Positions 34,426 through 47,567 of a stretch of DNA of 64,000 bases are shown piece after piece. Source of the DNA: Bugulina stolonifera (taxonomy: Eukaryota > Bryozoa > Gymnolaemata > Cheilostomatida > Bugulidae); NCBI GenBank assembly GCA_935421135.1, contig OW285188.1, forward strand, positions 16,531,233-16,595,232. Reading direction: 5' to 3'. The notes under the pieces are model-generated. The model was not told where the DNA came from. It ran no database searches and saw only the letters and a list, made by a program, of their open reading frames with translations. Each line of letters opens with the position of its first letter. Positions within the stretch are counted from its first letter, which is position 1. The translations under genes were made by a program, and so were the position numbers.

Positions 34426-37400
34426 TCAAAATAATCCTACTTCCTTTAGATTAGCTTCTATAATAGAGTCAGTGACAGCATCAAATACAAACTGAACATT
34501 CTCAGTATCTGTTGCACATGTCTGGTGGCAGTATATGGACTTATCCTCATGCTTGTTCTTGCTCTCAAACTGTCCTTGTATGTACAGGGCAGCATCATCA
34601 TAGTTTTGGCCACCTGTAAAAAAAAATATTATTTTTACATGGTATTCAGGTGGGCATATACATTGCTGTACAAAATATACAAAATAAATGTACATGTATA
34701 TCATGCACATCATTCAATACATCTATATCAGGGATGCCCAAATGTGTCCCTAAGGGACACAGTGTCCCTTTGCCTGGATTTTGGTGTCCCTTCATCACTT
34801 CTCAAATTTTGCATGCAAAAATGTCTTTCTATGGCTGAGCAGTGCTAGCAAAATTTACACTGCTCAAATTACAGTCAAAAATACATCACAACGTTAAAAG
34901 ATTCTCACATTTGGAAATCCCAAAATATTTTTAGCTGACATAGAGGTAGATTTCTGTCAAAAATTGGGAACCTACAGAAAACTGATGGCCTGACTAAGAG
35001 CTGAAGGCAGAATAAAGTGGAAAGCACAGCTACCCCAACATATCTAGAATTGCTGTCAAACTGGTGCTACTCTTTGCTAGCACTTTCTTGTGTGAGAGTT
35101 TGTTCAGTCACCTGAGCTACATGTACATTGAAAACGAAAAATCAGGCATGACTGACTGAAAAGCATACCAGGCAGCTATTAAAAGAGACACCGACTTTAT
35201 GACGATACAAGAGAAAGGACAATTCCATGTCACCCACTAATAATTGCGTTCACAAGTGAATCATGTAACATGCATGGAAGATTCATTACAATTTTCATTT
35301 AATTTTAAGACTGAATCAGACTAGTGAACATTTTTTACATGTTTCCCCCACTTTTTGCCAGCGTGGCAACTTTTTTCCCACTGAACAACACACACTAGCG
35401 ATGTTTCCTTCATGAGCATAGTTTCTAGTTTGAGCATGTGTGGCAACGCAGGAAATTATTTTTACGTCTCCTAAGTGGACATCACATCATATTCAATTTT
35501 GAATTTCAATTTACAGACGGAAATGCGGAGTGGCGTCGGTAAAGACGTTGCTGGCCAATCTGAAGCCAGCTTTATTGAAAGCGAAACACAAAATATTAAT
35601 CATGCTAGATATTTGGCGAACAGGGCATTTTCGCTCAATTTTGTGACGGCCTGTCGCTCCACCGTGATTTCGCAGCGAATAACGGTACAAAGTTAGCTAG
35701 TCTGTTTCTCCCTTTATTTTGTTTTCGTGTACTCCAAAAGTAGATGACTATAATAATTGCTGTTATACTTTGGTTGAAACAAAATCAATATATACGCGTG
35801 TTATAAAACCTATAAAATAAGTCGTATTGTATTACAATCAAATTGCCCATTTGATAGCTGCAATAAATGCAGCAGCAAAACTAAGTGTCCCTTGCTCCGG
35901 TCCACTTTTATAATTTGTCCCTTTCCGCCAAAAAGTTTGGGCATCCCTGATCTATATAATTAAGGTAGTAGACTTGGTCAAGTTCCAAATTTGTTTTCCA
36001 ATATGTTATGTTACACTTCTGTGTCAGTGGTAGCAGTCATGCATATGCATATAATAGTTCAGCTGTGATCCATACACTACATTGCCACAGGAAGTAATGA
36101 ACTTACCAGTGTATTCTGGGAAACATGTAGTGATGTTGGTATGGACGATCTTCTGAGCAAATAAATCTTTCTTGTTGAGGAACAGTATAATAGAAGTGTT
36201 TAAAAACCATTTGTTGTTGCATATGGCGTCAAACAGGGTCAAACTCTCATCCATTCGGTTCTAAAAATAGCATGTGGATTATTAATAAAAATGATAAATG
36301 GGTACATTGTGGATGTTACAAATTATGGAATCTGAGCCTTTCTGCATAAGGGAGTTGGCAACTCAAAAATGAGGCCCAATACATGTACAGCTTAGCAGTA
36401 CCATAGGACATGGTGTACATAACACAATATGCATACATTTGATGCCATATACTGGTACATGTACATACACATAATATCCTATTCTTATGCTATACATACC
36501 TATAACAGGCCTACCATATACATACTGTACGTATAATACCATATACTACTATACATGTAGGTGATGTAATACCATGTACATATAATAACAGATACTATAT
36601 ATACAGGTGATGCCATGTACATGTACATATAATACTGGTTACATGTAAGTTTCATAGACATCACATTGAAGTAACTAACCATAAACGCATAGGCCTTCCG
36701 ACACTATATGGATAACACATGTAAACAATACACAGCTAGTAGATAGTATTGGCATTTTCATTGTAATCAGAGAAGTAAAGATGAATGTAATCAGTTAATT
36801 TTTTCTTTCATATGGTCGACAGCAGACATGCGCTACTAACTGCCACAGGTATTTGCATGTACAGTTCATCCTAACGGAGAGAAGACAATTTCCATTATTT
36901 TTAACATAAATGATAATAAAATTCATATTGGAGGCAAATACTTAGAAGGGTGCCAATTTGTAATAAATAATATTTATAACATATTTACATAATAATGGTG
37001 TTACATAATAATGTCATCTTACGGTATTTTCATCTTCATGTAGCACTTGATCATATTCACTCATGCCTACACAGAAAATAATGGCAGTGACGTCTTCAAA
37101 ACAATGAATCCACTTCTTTCTCTCAGATCTTTGGCCTCCAACATCAAACAGCCTACGGGTAAAGGGAATTAACCATATACATGAATTACTATTACTTGGA
37201 TCATTGATAAAAGCTGAATTCCAAATATTCCAATTCCAATATTGTCAGTTTGCAGTATTTACCCTGAGTTTAGAGGTGAATAGCCTTAGTACAGGTATTA
37301 TGAACATAGAACTTTATGATTAGGAGCTAGTCGCACAGCATAAGCTTGAACCGTTTGACTCAATGTGTCTGGTGCCCAGGTTAGTGAAAAGTGGACTAAA

Positions 37401-40400
37401 GAGAAAACAACTTCCCATCACCAAAAATTACTAGAAGAGTAATTGATGCTACTGATGCTGTCGTTGATATTATTGTTACATCATGTAAAGTAATGACATG
37501 CTCATTTATCAGTTAGCACCAAACCAACACATTAAACCTATTGGTGAGACATTGTATCTATTAGATAAATGTTATGAATGTTATTAGGAATTAGAACACT
37601 AAATCATGCATCACATGATAGCTGTATCATCTCATTGTGTTATCACTGCTGACTCCCTAGGGGGGTGGAATGTGAGTAGGTACTATTTATATAGACCTTT
37701 GCTGTCTAACAAGTATGCTGCCGATGATTTGTAATTTTATATAATGGGTATAATTATAGTAATGTATTTACATGTACAATTGGTTTCAAACATTGATATA
37801 TCATGTCTAATTAGTGAGTCTAACCCACACCACTTGACTAAAGTGTATAGTACTATATAAGCTGTATGTTGACACAGCTGTGATTACTTGACTTGGAATA
37901 TAAATTACAAGTTAAGAACTTGTTTGAATATGAACTAGTCTATAACAGCTTCAGCTTCTATCAATATATCAATAAGCTGTGATAAGATATTACTAAAACA
38001 TACATGTACAGCGCAGTTTATCAAATTATCAATGGCTTATTTTGGAGTTATCTCACCATTTATTAACAGTGTTACTAATACTGCAGCTACAGCTACAGCT
38101 ACAAATTGTAAATCATGCAGCCTTTAGCACGATAGACCAATTACACAATAGGCAGTAGGTGTTGTGCAATTATGTAGTGTTTATATATAATATTTAGTGC
38201 ATAGTTGTCCAACCAGTGCTATACAACAGGAGGGAATAGCCCAAGTTCATGTCTTCAGAATATCCCTGGTATAGCTAAGGACATTTAGCGATTGTTTTCT
38301 GTAGCAAAATATTGAGACACCTGCCAAGGTAGAATGGCAAATGATATATAGATATACATGTAGGTATGCTGTATACTAGCTGCTGCAACACTATACGTAG
38401 GTAATTTCCATAAGCTACTATTTTCTACATCACTTACTTGAAGTTAAGTGACTTGAAGGCGAAATGAACTTCGACAATTCCTGTAGTTTTAACTCTGGTT
38501 CTTAGTATATCCTGCTCCGTTGGCATGTAGTCACTTTTACCGATTCTGTCCAGTGAATCGAGGAAGCTAAAAGGGAGTGAACATCCTATTACAACGATAT
38601 GCATCGTATATCCATGTACGTGTATATATGCACATGTACATATACAAGCATGCGAGTATATACATATTTATACATATACATATACACTGTACATATTGTA
38701 CATAATATATATATACATATATACATCATGTTTTACTGCTGATATCTTGGCGTAGTTTTCACAGGAAACTTTGCATTGAAATTTGCAAAAACTGTTTGAA
38801 GAAACATGGATGAAGTTTTACTATAACTTTGTCTTAGTAGGAAGTTATACTCGGAGATTTAGACTATTTAATGCCACCTCAGCATGATACGTTGTATAAA
38901 GTTACATCTTACATAAAGAACATTTCTTGATATAAAATATGGTGTGAACCCTGAAGACAAACAGTTTAGCTTAGCCTCAGGATGAGTAGTATAGCCTGAG
39001 TACCACATCTACACAGTTTCAACAGAACTCACTATTTTGCCGAATCATTCAGCTGATATTCATTTGATCGGCCAAATGCTTCCTGTATGCCCGAGTCCTG
39101 CCATAGGTTCTTCATAGCTTCTACTAGCTCCGCATTGAATGGCTCATTATCAGAGAGTTTACCAATTGCATCCTGCACCATGTCGGCCTCTGGCTGCAAA
39201 ACACACCACCATTGAATACAACATTAAGCATATTATGTAAAGGGATGTGACATTAATGATCCACTCATGAGAGTTGAATAATGTGCTGATGATAGTCGGG
39301 AATTCGCTGCCCCTGCTATACTGCCAAGCGCAAGGCAGTTTTTCATTTTATTGTGTTGTGCAGAGTGCCTATCTATCATGTTTTCTAAAAACCAACGGTA
39401 TATATTATACACACACAACACATACGTTTGTATATATTATATACATGTACATGTATATAATATATAATTTTTTTATGAACGTTGAGTATATACACATGTA
39501 CATGTACATGGACATGTAATTATGTTATAATCGATTAAGGATATAGATATACATGTAAATGGGATATCTCTGAGCTGCACTAATAGGGTGTCAAACACCA
39601 AAACAGTACACTAATGCAGATTGAGGACATTATATTTATTATATAATTGTTCTGAAACAGAAAATAATAGCATATTCTCTTTAGCATGCTAATTAACACG
39701 CTCATATCTCTATCAAGTTTAATTTGCCTTCAGCTGATAATAAAATTCATGACATGAATAGACATACAATGTATGCTTACATGGACATATATATGTCTAT
39801 ATTTTATTGATTGCTAGCTACCCAACTGATATGTAATTTATATTGAGTAGGTATGAGCAGATATTTCAAAAATATAATACAATTTTTGCAAGGTAGTATA
39901 AACTACCCCCTCCGACTGGTTCTAACATAGTGAGTATTCGACAGAAATCCTCTTGGGGGTATAGAGGGACAAATAGTGATTCCCCTTGAAAGAAGAAAAT
40001 GTACAATATTATATACATGTACATGTATATCTAAATCTTCCCATTTGCTTGATCAGCTCAATAAACTAATTTCCTATGGTTTGTAAGACGTCTTTCTGGG
40101 AAGACAATCACTCCCCTTTCTCCCCAACCCACCCCTACTTTGGACAAACCACTTATATAGTAAATACATGTATTATTATATCAACACATGCTGCATGAAA
40201 CTAAACTGTCAGCCTGCATGGCTACTGATATAAAGGTATTACATAATTTGAATCTATTAGGAAAATTACTTTTGTTGCAAATTGCTAAGCTATGCGCGTG
40301 ATGATACTGTCATAATATCACATAATATGATGTGAGACAATGTGTATATACATTATACTAACTGTGTATGCTGGTAGTAGGGGCTGTGTACTATATTTTA

Positions 40401-43400
40401 TGACTGCTCAAATACTCTTAGCTGTTTGTTAGCATGTACTTCAGTGATAAACTAATTGGAGATGACAGATGAGTAGGATAGTGGAAGGGCAGCTACCATT
40501 GTTGAACAAATCCTCACTCATTACAATCATAAATCAATACATTATTCAGCCTAAACCTCTACTCTGACCTTGCAGGGTCTGTGTCAACTGTGAGTTATGC
40601 AAGTGGAAGTTAAGAGTTGTCTCCTCAATTTGGTGAAGGTAAAACTTCATAGGCCATAACAACTTATAATCTCTGCTCTAAACATTGCAAAATAAGGATA
40701 ACGACTTTCTAAAAGTTAGGCTCAGAGTGAGGCCTAGCTGTACACTGTATTTTGCACAACCTGAAAGTACAATATTGTACACTTACCTCTCTTTCCTCGC
40801 TCCCATAAGATATATCAAATTTACTTCTGGCTTTAATTATAGAGGCTAGTGAGTGCAAAGTATTACTGTATACAACTCCTTTAAACTGTGTGTTGTCTTC
40901 TGTGGTGAAACCTCCTTCATGGATAATTCTACAGAAAGAAAATTCTCTAATATAACCTAAGAACCTGCACCCACTGAAAGAAAAGGCTGCCAAATTGGTA
41001 CAAACAATAAAATAGATTTTTTAGCAGCAACAGCTATCATATTTTCACTACAGGGTAGCTGGCCATCACAAGCCACAGGTTATTGGGAGTTGCGATACCC
41101 TGCAGCAGTTATTCCCAGAGACCTGGGATAAGGATGACAATAAAAGATGGATGTTGGTGTACAAAAGCTAAACACTAAACAGAGATTCATTCATGTGATT
41201 GGAGGGTTGCACAGTTCTCCCAAATACTGACTATAATTATACTGACCATATAATTATGTTTTATATTGCTGACAAAGATAACAAAAGGCATAATACCCTA
41301 ATCATACCCTGTATAAGCATGCTATATTCTAACAAAATTCCTGAGAAAGAATTTACTAGCCCTTTGTACTAGCATACAACAACAACATATTTTAGGACGA
41401 TTAGTTCTGGAATTTACACATCACTATTCAGGTAGCTGTGGATTATTTTAATAGTAAATAAATTTTGCATATGTACAATAAGCTACCTGTAGCCAGTACT
41501 TGTTACTTACACATGGATTCCTACATAATAACTATGTACACTATGCTACACTGTATATAATAGATAGACAGCCCTGTGTGTTAGAATACAACTGTTCAAC
41601 TAGTCAGTGAATGGCATTTTGATATTATTTCATGTAGCAGTATATTATCCTACCATATAGAGAGAAATTGTGGGGAATAAGTACAATGGGGTTATATCAC
41701 AACACTACAGTAAACAGAATACCTTAGGGTAGGCTGTGAAGTGTTTGTACTGGAGCACCATAAAATTTTCTTCATGTATAAGATATCAACAAGTCTTAAA
41801 ACACTGGCATGTCATTTTTTATTTCACCACATTGAAAGAAAATGTGTCATGGCCGACACAGCACATTTTATTTCAGTCTGATGAGATAAAATTTTTTCCC
41901 TATTATTGAAATGTAAACAGATGAAAATAATTTGGGTAAGTGTTTTGAAATGCCAAGACACAAGTTTCAGCAAAGAACTAAGCTATTTAATTTGTAAACC
42001 AGTATTTAGCGAAATAAAAACATCAAAAGATACCGTCGCACTAGTACCAGTACATTTTGTAATATGCATACATGTATAATATAAACTCACTTCATCTGCT
42101 TGACGATGGTGCTCTTTCCTGATTCTCCAGCACCTGTAAATAGATTAATAATTCGCTATATTACAATATATGTTACAGTATGACGTGTAGATACAGCTCA
42201 TAATATATAATATAATGATGTAGTGGCTGGTTTCTGCCTGTGGTTCATATCTCTACTTATCCGATGCTGGATTAGACCATCAATATCTATTAGATATGTT
42301 AGATAGGCCTGTAAGCTGTGAAGAGACCTAATGAAATAGTATAGTGTACTACAATCTGCAAACATGGTGTAGCATCCACACATATGGTATGTTGACACTA
42401 ATCTGTTAAAGTAGGGTTACACTGTTGGTCCTCCAGATGTTCTGGCTGAACATTATTATTTTATTATTATAGTTCTTGGACTTGAGTGTATTAACATAGA
42501 GGTTAACTTGTTGCCGACAAGACATACACATACACGTGTCTACCCAGTGCAGGAATAGGTTTCCTTACCTGTCAATTGGGAGTTGGACGTTTGTAAACTG
42601 CAGGATTTTACCATTATTATACTACCTATTATAGGGAGAGATTGCACACTCGTGATTTCAGTAATATCTCCTAATCTATGAGTATACCGTGGTAGTCACA
42701 GATATACAGGGCATAACATGGTGACAGGGCATACAAGGCATACAGAGCAGTACTTGTTTACTCATGTCAGATGGAGTGTCTACTAATTTCAACAATATTT
42801 AGTCACACCCTGGTGTAAAATACTTCTGTACTAATAATGCTATAATGCTATATTGTTGTGCAACTTCATTGTTATAAAGTACCAACTCTGGTAAATAGTT
42901 TGTATGAAACCATACAAGCACCTGCATTTATATGCTATAATAATAAATCATTTATTAGATGCTGTGATTCTCTGTTATTGTACTAACAGTTAGTTGCTGT
43001 CTTGTCACTGAATGCAGGTAGTTTCTCAAGTTTACCCACCTTCTGGTTGTGCATCTTTATAATATGCAAACTGGATGAACTTTCATGTTTTACAATCTAT
43101 TAACAACATTGGCTGGCATGAGGTAGAATTTAGACCATTATTTGCTCTGGGCTCTAGCCATGCACAGAATGGTGGTGCATGAACCTAAATAGATGTAGTA
43201 CATGTATAATTATACCCATATAGTGCTGTGCCGGCCTATTATAGATACATGTATATTAACATAGAGGTTAACTTGTTGTCTACAAGACATACACATACAC
43301 ATGTCTACCCAGTGCAGGAATAGGGGTTTGGGGTAAGTGTATTATGTTATACTTACTGTATATGCATATGTAGACAGGACTATATGTGAAAACAATAGAT

Positions 43401-45000
43401 ACAGAACTGGAGACGGCTTTTGTTTTTTATTGAAATTGAAGCATGAGAAGTTATTCTCTCTTTATATTGTTGGGTAACCTGCCCTAATCACTAACAGGAA
43501 TCTCTGTCAATCAAAAAGGTGTAGGCCTACTACTGTATCATACCTGACAGGGATTATGTGAGTGTACACATCTAGAACAGTAAACATGTCCTCTGAAACT
43601 GTGTACAAGTATACACTGCATACACAATAATAATAGGGTGCAAGACCATCACCTAGGCCATGATGCTGACTGCAGTCGGCATGATTCAGACATGAGTATG
43701 TAGAATATTGAATATTTGGTGTGATGTACGAGTATGTCACATACCTGTGAATTAAATTCTACAGGTGCAGGTGTAAAGTAAATGCATAATTGCAATAATT
43801 ACAGCGAATAAATTATCACATTGTAGCTTATATAATGTGATATATTAGGCCTAGCCCCAGCTTATATTATGTGCTAGGCCTAGCCTTAGCTCCATGCCAA
43901 GCATTTAAACATTTCAATCTCAGCTCTCAAGCATGTTTCACAGGTTTGTAAGTTCAATTCAAATAGTCTAGGGTCTTATGAATGTGTTTGGAAAATGGGG
44001 TTGAGAGTTACTCCAAAACAAATAGAGAAAACAACTTCTTCTGCATCAGTTTTGGCTAGGCACCAAGGATCATCTACATGTAGCATATTTTCTGCACTTT
44101 TGTAAGCTCTCAATTCGAGTCTTTCAAATCAAATCAGTGCTCTTATATTTCAATTATAGAACATAGTTGTGTAGATTGCGGCCAGTTACTTCTACAACAT
44201 GTAGTCGAAGTCATGGTCTACGTTATTAGTTTTACCTTTCTATTTAGCAGGAGTTTCAAATCACTCCACTACCCTACTGGGTACTCCTTGCTCTGAGGAG
44301 TGACTACCGAATTCATTCAAAGTTTTACTGTTCTGTGGGAGAGAGTTGGATAGCTAACTATGCTATATATCAACCTCGGTATGTTTTTAGTGCATGTGTA
44401 GGCTCAGGCCACGTACAGACATGTTGGTTAGAACAGCTTCACATTTGGCAGCAGACATACTACTAACCAGAGAACATTTCTTTCTCTCTGACTTTTTACA
44501 CATTTACTTGAGTTGGTTGTAAACTCACTCACCAACCTCCTAGCTCAGTTTGTCACCAATGCCAGGTTATATATTTGCTGATTAAGGAAAGTGATTTATC
44601 TGATTCGGCTTTTGAGGTTGGACTATAACCACACCACCCAGCCAAGAATGCCTATTACACCCTGAGAGACTCACAGTAGACAAGAAGTCTAACTGGGAAA
44701 GGAAGCTGAGAAAATCTGGTGCATGGGATTATACTATTATTATGTTACAACATGTACTTTGGAAATATAATCTAGAGATAAGAATGCAGCTCTGTTTGTG
44801 TTACTACCCAATAAACCACTTTAAGGTGTTAGATATCGCTTATTGACAGGTTTAGTTGAATACATCCGCTTAGGCTACTTACCTAAAAGTAGTAGTTTAA
44901 TGTCTTTGGCAGCCTGTATTCCATCTTCTTTCAGATTTTTCTCAATTGCTTTATTCCTTTCCAAGGCTAGTTTCTCCTCAGCACTAAGAGTGCAACCCAT
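34426..45000 (-). CDS. GNAO1: Heterotrimeric G protein alpha subunit, Gi/o class
   Basis: Eight exons (45000-44883, 42133-42091, 40928-40787, 39193-39033, 38566-38438, 37152-37023, 36260-36107, 34613-34426) encode 354 aa, the length of Go alpha. MGCTLSAEE carries Gly2 for myristoylation and Cys3 for palmitoylation. The nucleotide-binding motifs are all present: GAGESGKST (P-loop), RTRVKTTG (switch I, R179), [12 protein letters not shown] (switch II, Q205), NKKD (270-273) and TCATDT. Text such as EKNLKEDGI and VLHEDE is closer to Go than Gi, while the end GLF is Gi-like. The last residues read KEVGLF: valine replaces the cysteine four from the end that pertussis toxin modifies in Gi/o. Go versus Gi needs a tree. 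Intron 7 holds a hAT relic and intron 1 a duplicated 71-bp repeat. Confidence 0.95.
34739..35949 (+). mobile_element. hAT transposon relic, 1.2 kb
   Basis: Inverted ends CAGGGATGCCCAAA are flanked by an exact 8-bp duplication ATCTATAT (34731-34738 and 35950-35957), the hAT signature. GTGTCCC-type subterminal repeats occur near both ends. Inside, 35031-35159 still reads as a hAT C-terminal dimerisation segment ([19 protein letters not shown]), with stops and frame breaks before it. It is inactive and sits in G alpha intron 7 in the opposite orientation. Confidence 0.9.
35031..35159 (+). pseudogene. hAT transposase C-terminal remnant
   Basis: [17 protein letters not shown] followed by [13 protein letters not shown] and SGMTD matches the shape of the hATC dimerisation region (typically a small-residue patch, CES/T-x-FS, then a basic stretch and LTD). 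Upstream the frame is broken by stops. Confidence 0.7.
42489..42559. repeat. 71-bp dispersed repeat, copy 1, G alpha intron 1
   Basis: Begins TATTAACATAGAGGTTAACT and matches 43254-43324 with three differences, same orientation, 765 bp apart. Confidence 0.85.
43254..43324. repeat. 71-bp dispersed repeat, copy 2, G alpha intron 1
   Basis: Pair of 42489-42559, at about 96% identity. No inverted ends or target duplications are obvious. Confidence 0.85.
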
Positions 45001-47567
45001 CTTTAGTCTGTTAGTTCAATCAGGTGAGATCATATATAATAGTAAAGTATATTAAACTACGTCACTTGCCCATGTAGTTACATGTAAGGCTATCTAGCTA
45101 TTAGATACAATTGTGAGATGCCAGGTAGCTAGCAGTGTAGTAACAAGTACTAATCTCCTAGTGCCAGCAGGTTGTTGCTATCAAACCTGATCTGCTGGGT
45201 AAGTCTAAATCCTCTTTAAAGTAGAAGCAGGTGAGTCATTCCTTGGCTGTAGAGGAGCCACTAGACAGGAACAACAATAAACTTGCTATATAACCATCAG
45301 AATTTCTAATGAACATATTGGAGGGCAAGCTTCAATAAACAATGAATATATTAATCACAAGATAAACATAGCCAATCAGTAGGCTTGTATAATTGAAAGA
45401 ACCAATCAGAATCAGTTACTCTCCTGTTGTGGGGCAGATAATCTGGATAATAAGCCCAAGTATAATGCATTTTTGCTAATGCTTTGTTATTTTAAAATGA
45501 CAACAATAAATATTAATAAATACATGTACTTGTACATGGTAGTATATAAAATATGCAAGGCATGATGTCAATTTTCAAATCAATTGACAATATAACTTTG
45601 GTAACACCCCACAGATTTGAAAATTTAAATTATGTACATTCTACATAATTTATACATGTATTATATAATTATTATCCTACATTAATCCTGTTTGTTACAA
45701 GTTGAATGACCAAATACATGCAGGTACAGGACTCTGGTGTGGAGTTATCCTTCCTTAACATAAATTGCATGATGACAGACAACTCCAGCTAACTTCTGTG
45801 CAAAATAATGTCTCTGGGTAAGCTAAATGCTCTTACCTTTACCATTTAGTAGACCCCCACTAAAGGGCTAGGTACAACACTCCCAGGAATCATGCGGAAG
45901 TGGACTATTAGTCGTTCATCAGGGTACAAAGCAGGTACACAGCTTATAGAATATAGAGCAAATAGAGGAAAACATTTTTGATGAAAATAGAAAAATTCAA
46001 GGACGCCATTCTCAAACGTTACTAGACTTTTTTGCAAGATGTACCTGATCAAAAACTGCACTTAGCTACTGCAATGTTGAGCACAAGGAAAGCACATTTT
46101 TGGTCTTAGAAATATTTTTATTCTATAATTATAATGCTATGCATTATATCGATATATACAATGTCTCTACAAAAATAGTGGCTAAGTCCATAACATGGAA
46201 GACTAGTAGAGTGAAATCATATTGACATGGAATATTGCCTAGTGCCTAATTGTATATATATCTCATAATCACAAACACAGCTACCTAGAAATAGGATCAT
46301 TCTATGACTACAGAAATAAGATAAATGTCCATAATAAATGAGAGGGGAACAGTAAGAAATAACCTAACTCTGTAATATCAATTATAGTATTAGTATCATC
46401 TTCTTGGTGATTATAAAGTAACAGAAACCACAATCCCAATATTAGTAGCAAGAGAGTAGACAATTCCTATTATTACAGACAAGCCATGCACTAAATAGTG
46501 CAAAGAAAAGAATATATTATTATTATAAATTGTAGACAATATTAGAGGTAACATCTGAATGAATATGGTAGTTATGTATACATAAAGTAAATAGATTTGA
46601 ATATACTATATGATTGTGCCCGATATTAGATAATACAAAAAATATACAATATCATAATAGTTATTACATTATAACAATGCCAACTACTCTAAGGGAAGTC
46701 ATTTAATTCACATGTAATATTATATACTATGTCTATTAGATTAGTGATTGAAAGCAAGAAGAAATACTTTTGTTGGTGAACGATATACAAAAATCAACAT
46801 TAAATGCAGATTGTATAGCATGAAATTCATGTCTAAACCAATATATTCCTATAAAGTATGCTTTGACTATTAAATCAGTCAGTTAGATGTAGGTGTGGAT
46901 GATTACTTGTATGCAAATGTTACCAACCATTGAATTTGGGGAGCGCTACATACAGAGTATACAGAATATTGGTCCATCTAGACCATCAGGGTGAAGAGTT
47001 AGTAAAGGCAATTTAGTGAGTTTGAATTATCCATGGATCAGTGTTAATTATGGTAATTATAATACACCATGCTGCCTGGGGCCAGCTTCTACTAATATAC
47101 CAAATTACGTACATGTATTATAGGGGAAATATTTAACTGTTTGTAGGTCTCTGGATTGTAGAGAGTAAACTAAGTGCACAATATGCTCTCTATCTACCCA
47201 TTAAATCTCCTAATGTTCTGAGATGTGTTTTTACTTGCCAAGTTTCCCTCATTCTCCAGGTGAATCCTTCACCTTCTTCAGGGGGTGTGGCTTCCCAGCC
47301 TTTTCAAACCTCCCTTTCCATCAGGAAAACTTGGCAAGCTGAAACCACCTTTATCTTAATTAACTTAGGAATACAACGTAAATGGGAAGATAAAGTGTAA
47401 AAGGGACTCAATAGATCATTGATAAAAGTAAATAACTATGGGAGGGCAACTCCACAAACAATGAGTACCAGTTAGAGCTAGAGGTGATGTGTCATGGAGT
47501 ATGTTAGCAGTCAGTTGTTAGGTAAGTATATGTTGTTATATAATAGATTACCACTATTTGTAGATAA
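45001..47567. other. Intergenic, G alpha 5' side to ZFHX 3' side
   Basis: About 2.6 kb holding the G alpha promoter and the ZFHX 3' UTR. Open frames present (for example minus 45846-46061) are short and featureless. A foldback lies at 47234-47338. The nearest good minus-strand AATAAA for ZFHX is near 46108, 1.4 kb past the stop. Confidence 0.5.
47234..47338. repeat. Foldback with 12-bp inverted ends
   Basis: CTTGCCAAGTTT at 47234-47245 and its exact complement at 47327-47338 enclose about 80 bases that include the small dyad GGTGAATCCTTCACC. It is possibly a tiny MITE or a structured element in the ZFHX 3' UTR. Confidence 0.55.

Noticed and set aside
35475..35696. 73-codon plus-strand frame inside the hAT element
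   Set aside because: No resemblance to transposase; the recognisable remnant is at 35031-35159 in another frame.
45846..46061. Minus-strand 71-codon frame in the intergenic region
   Set aside because: No motif, no splice context, random-like composition.
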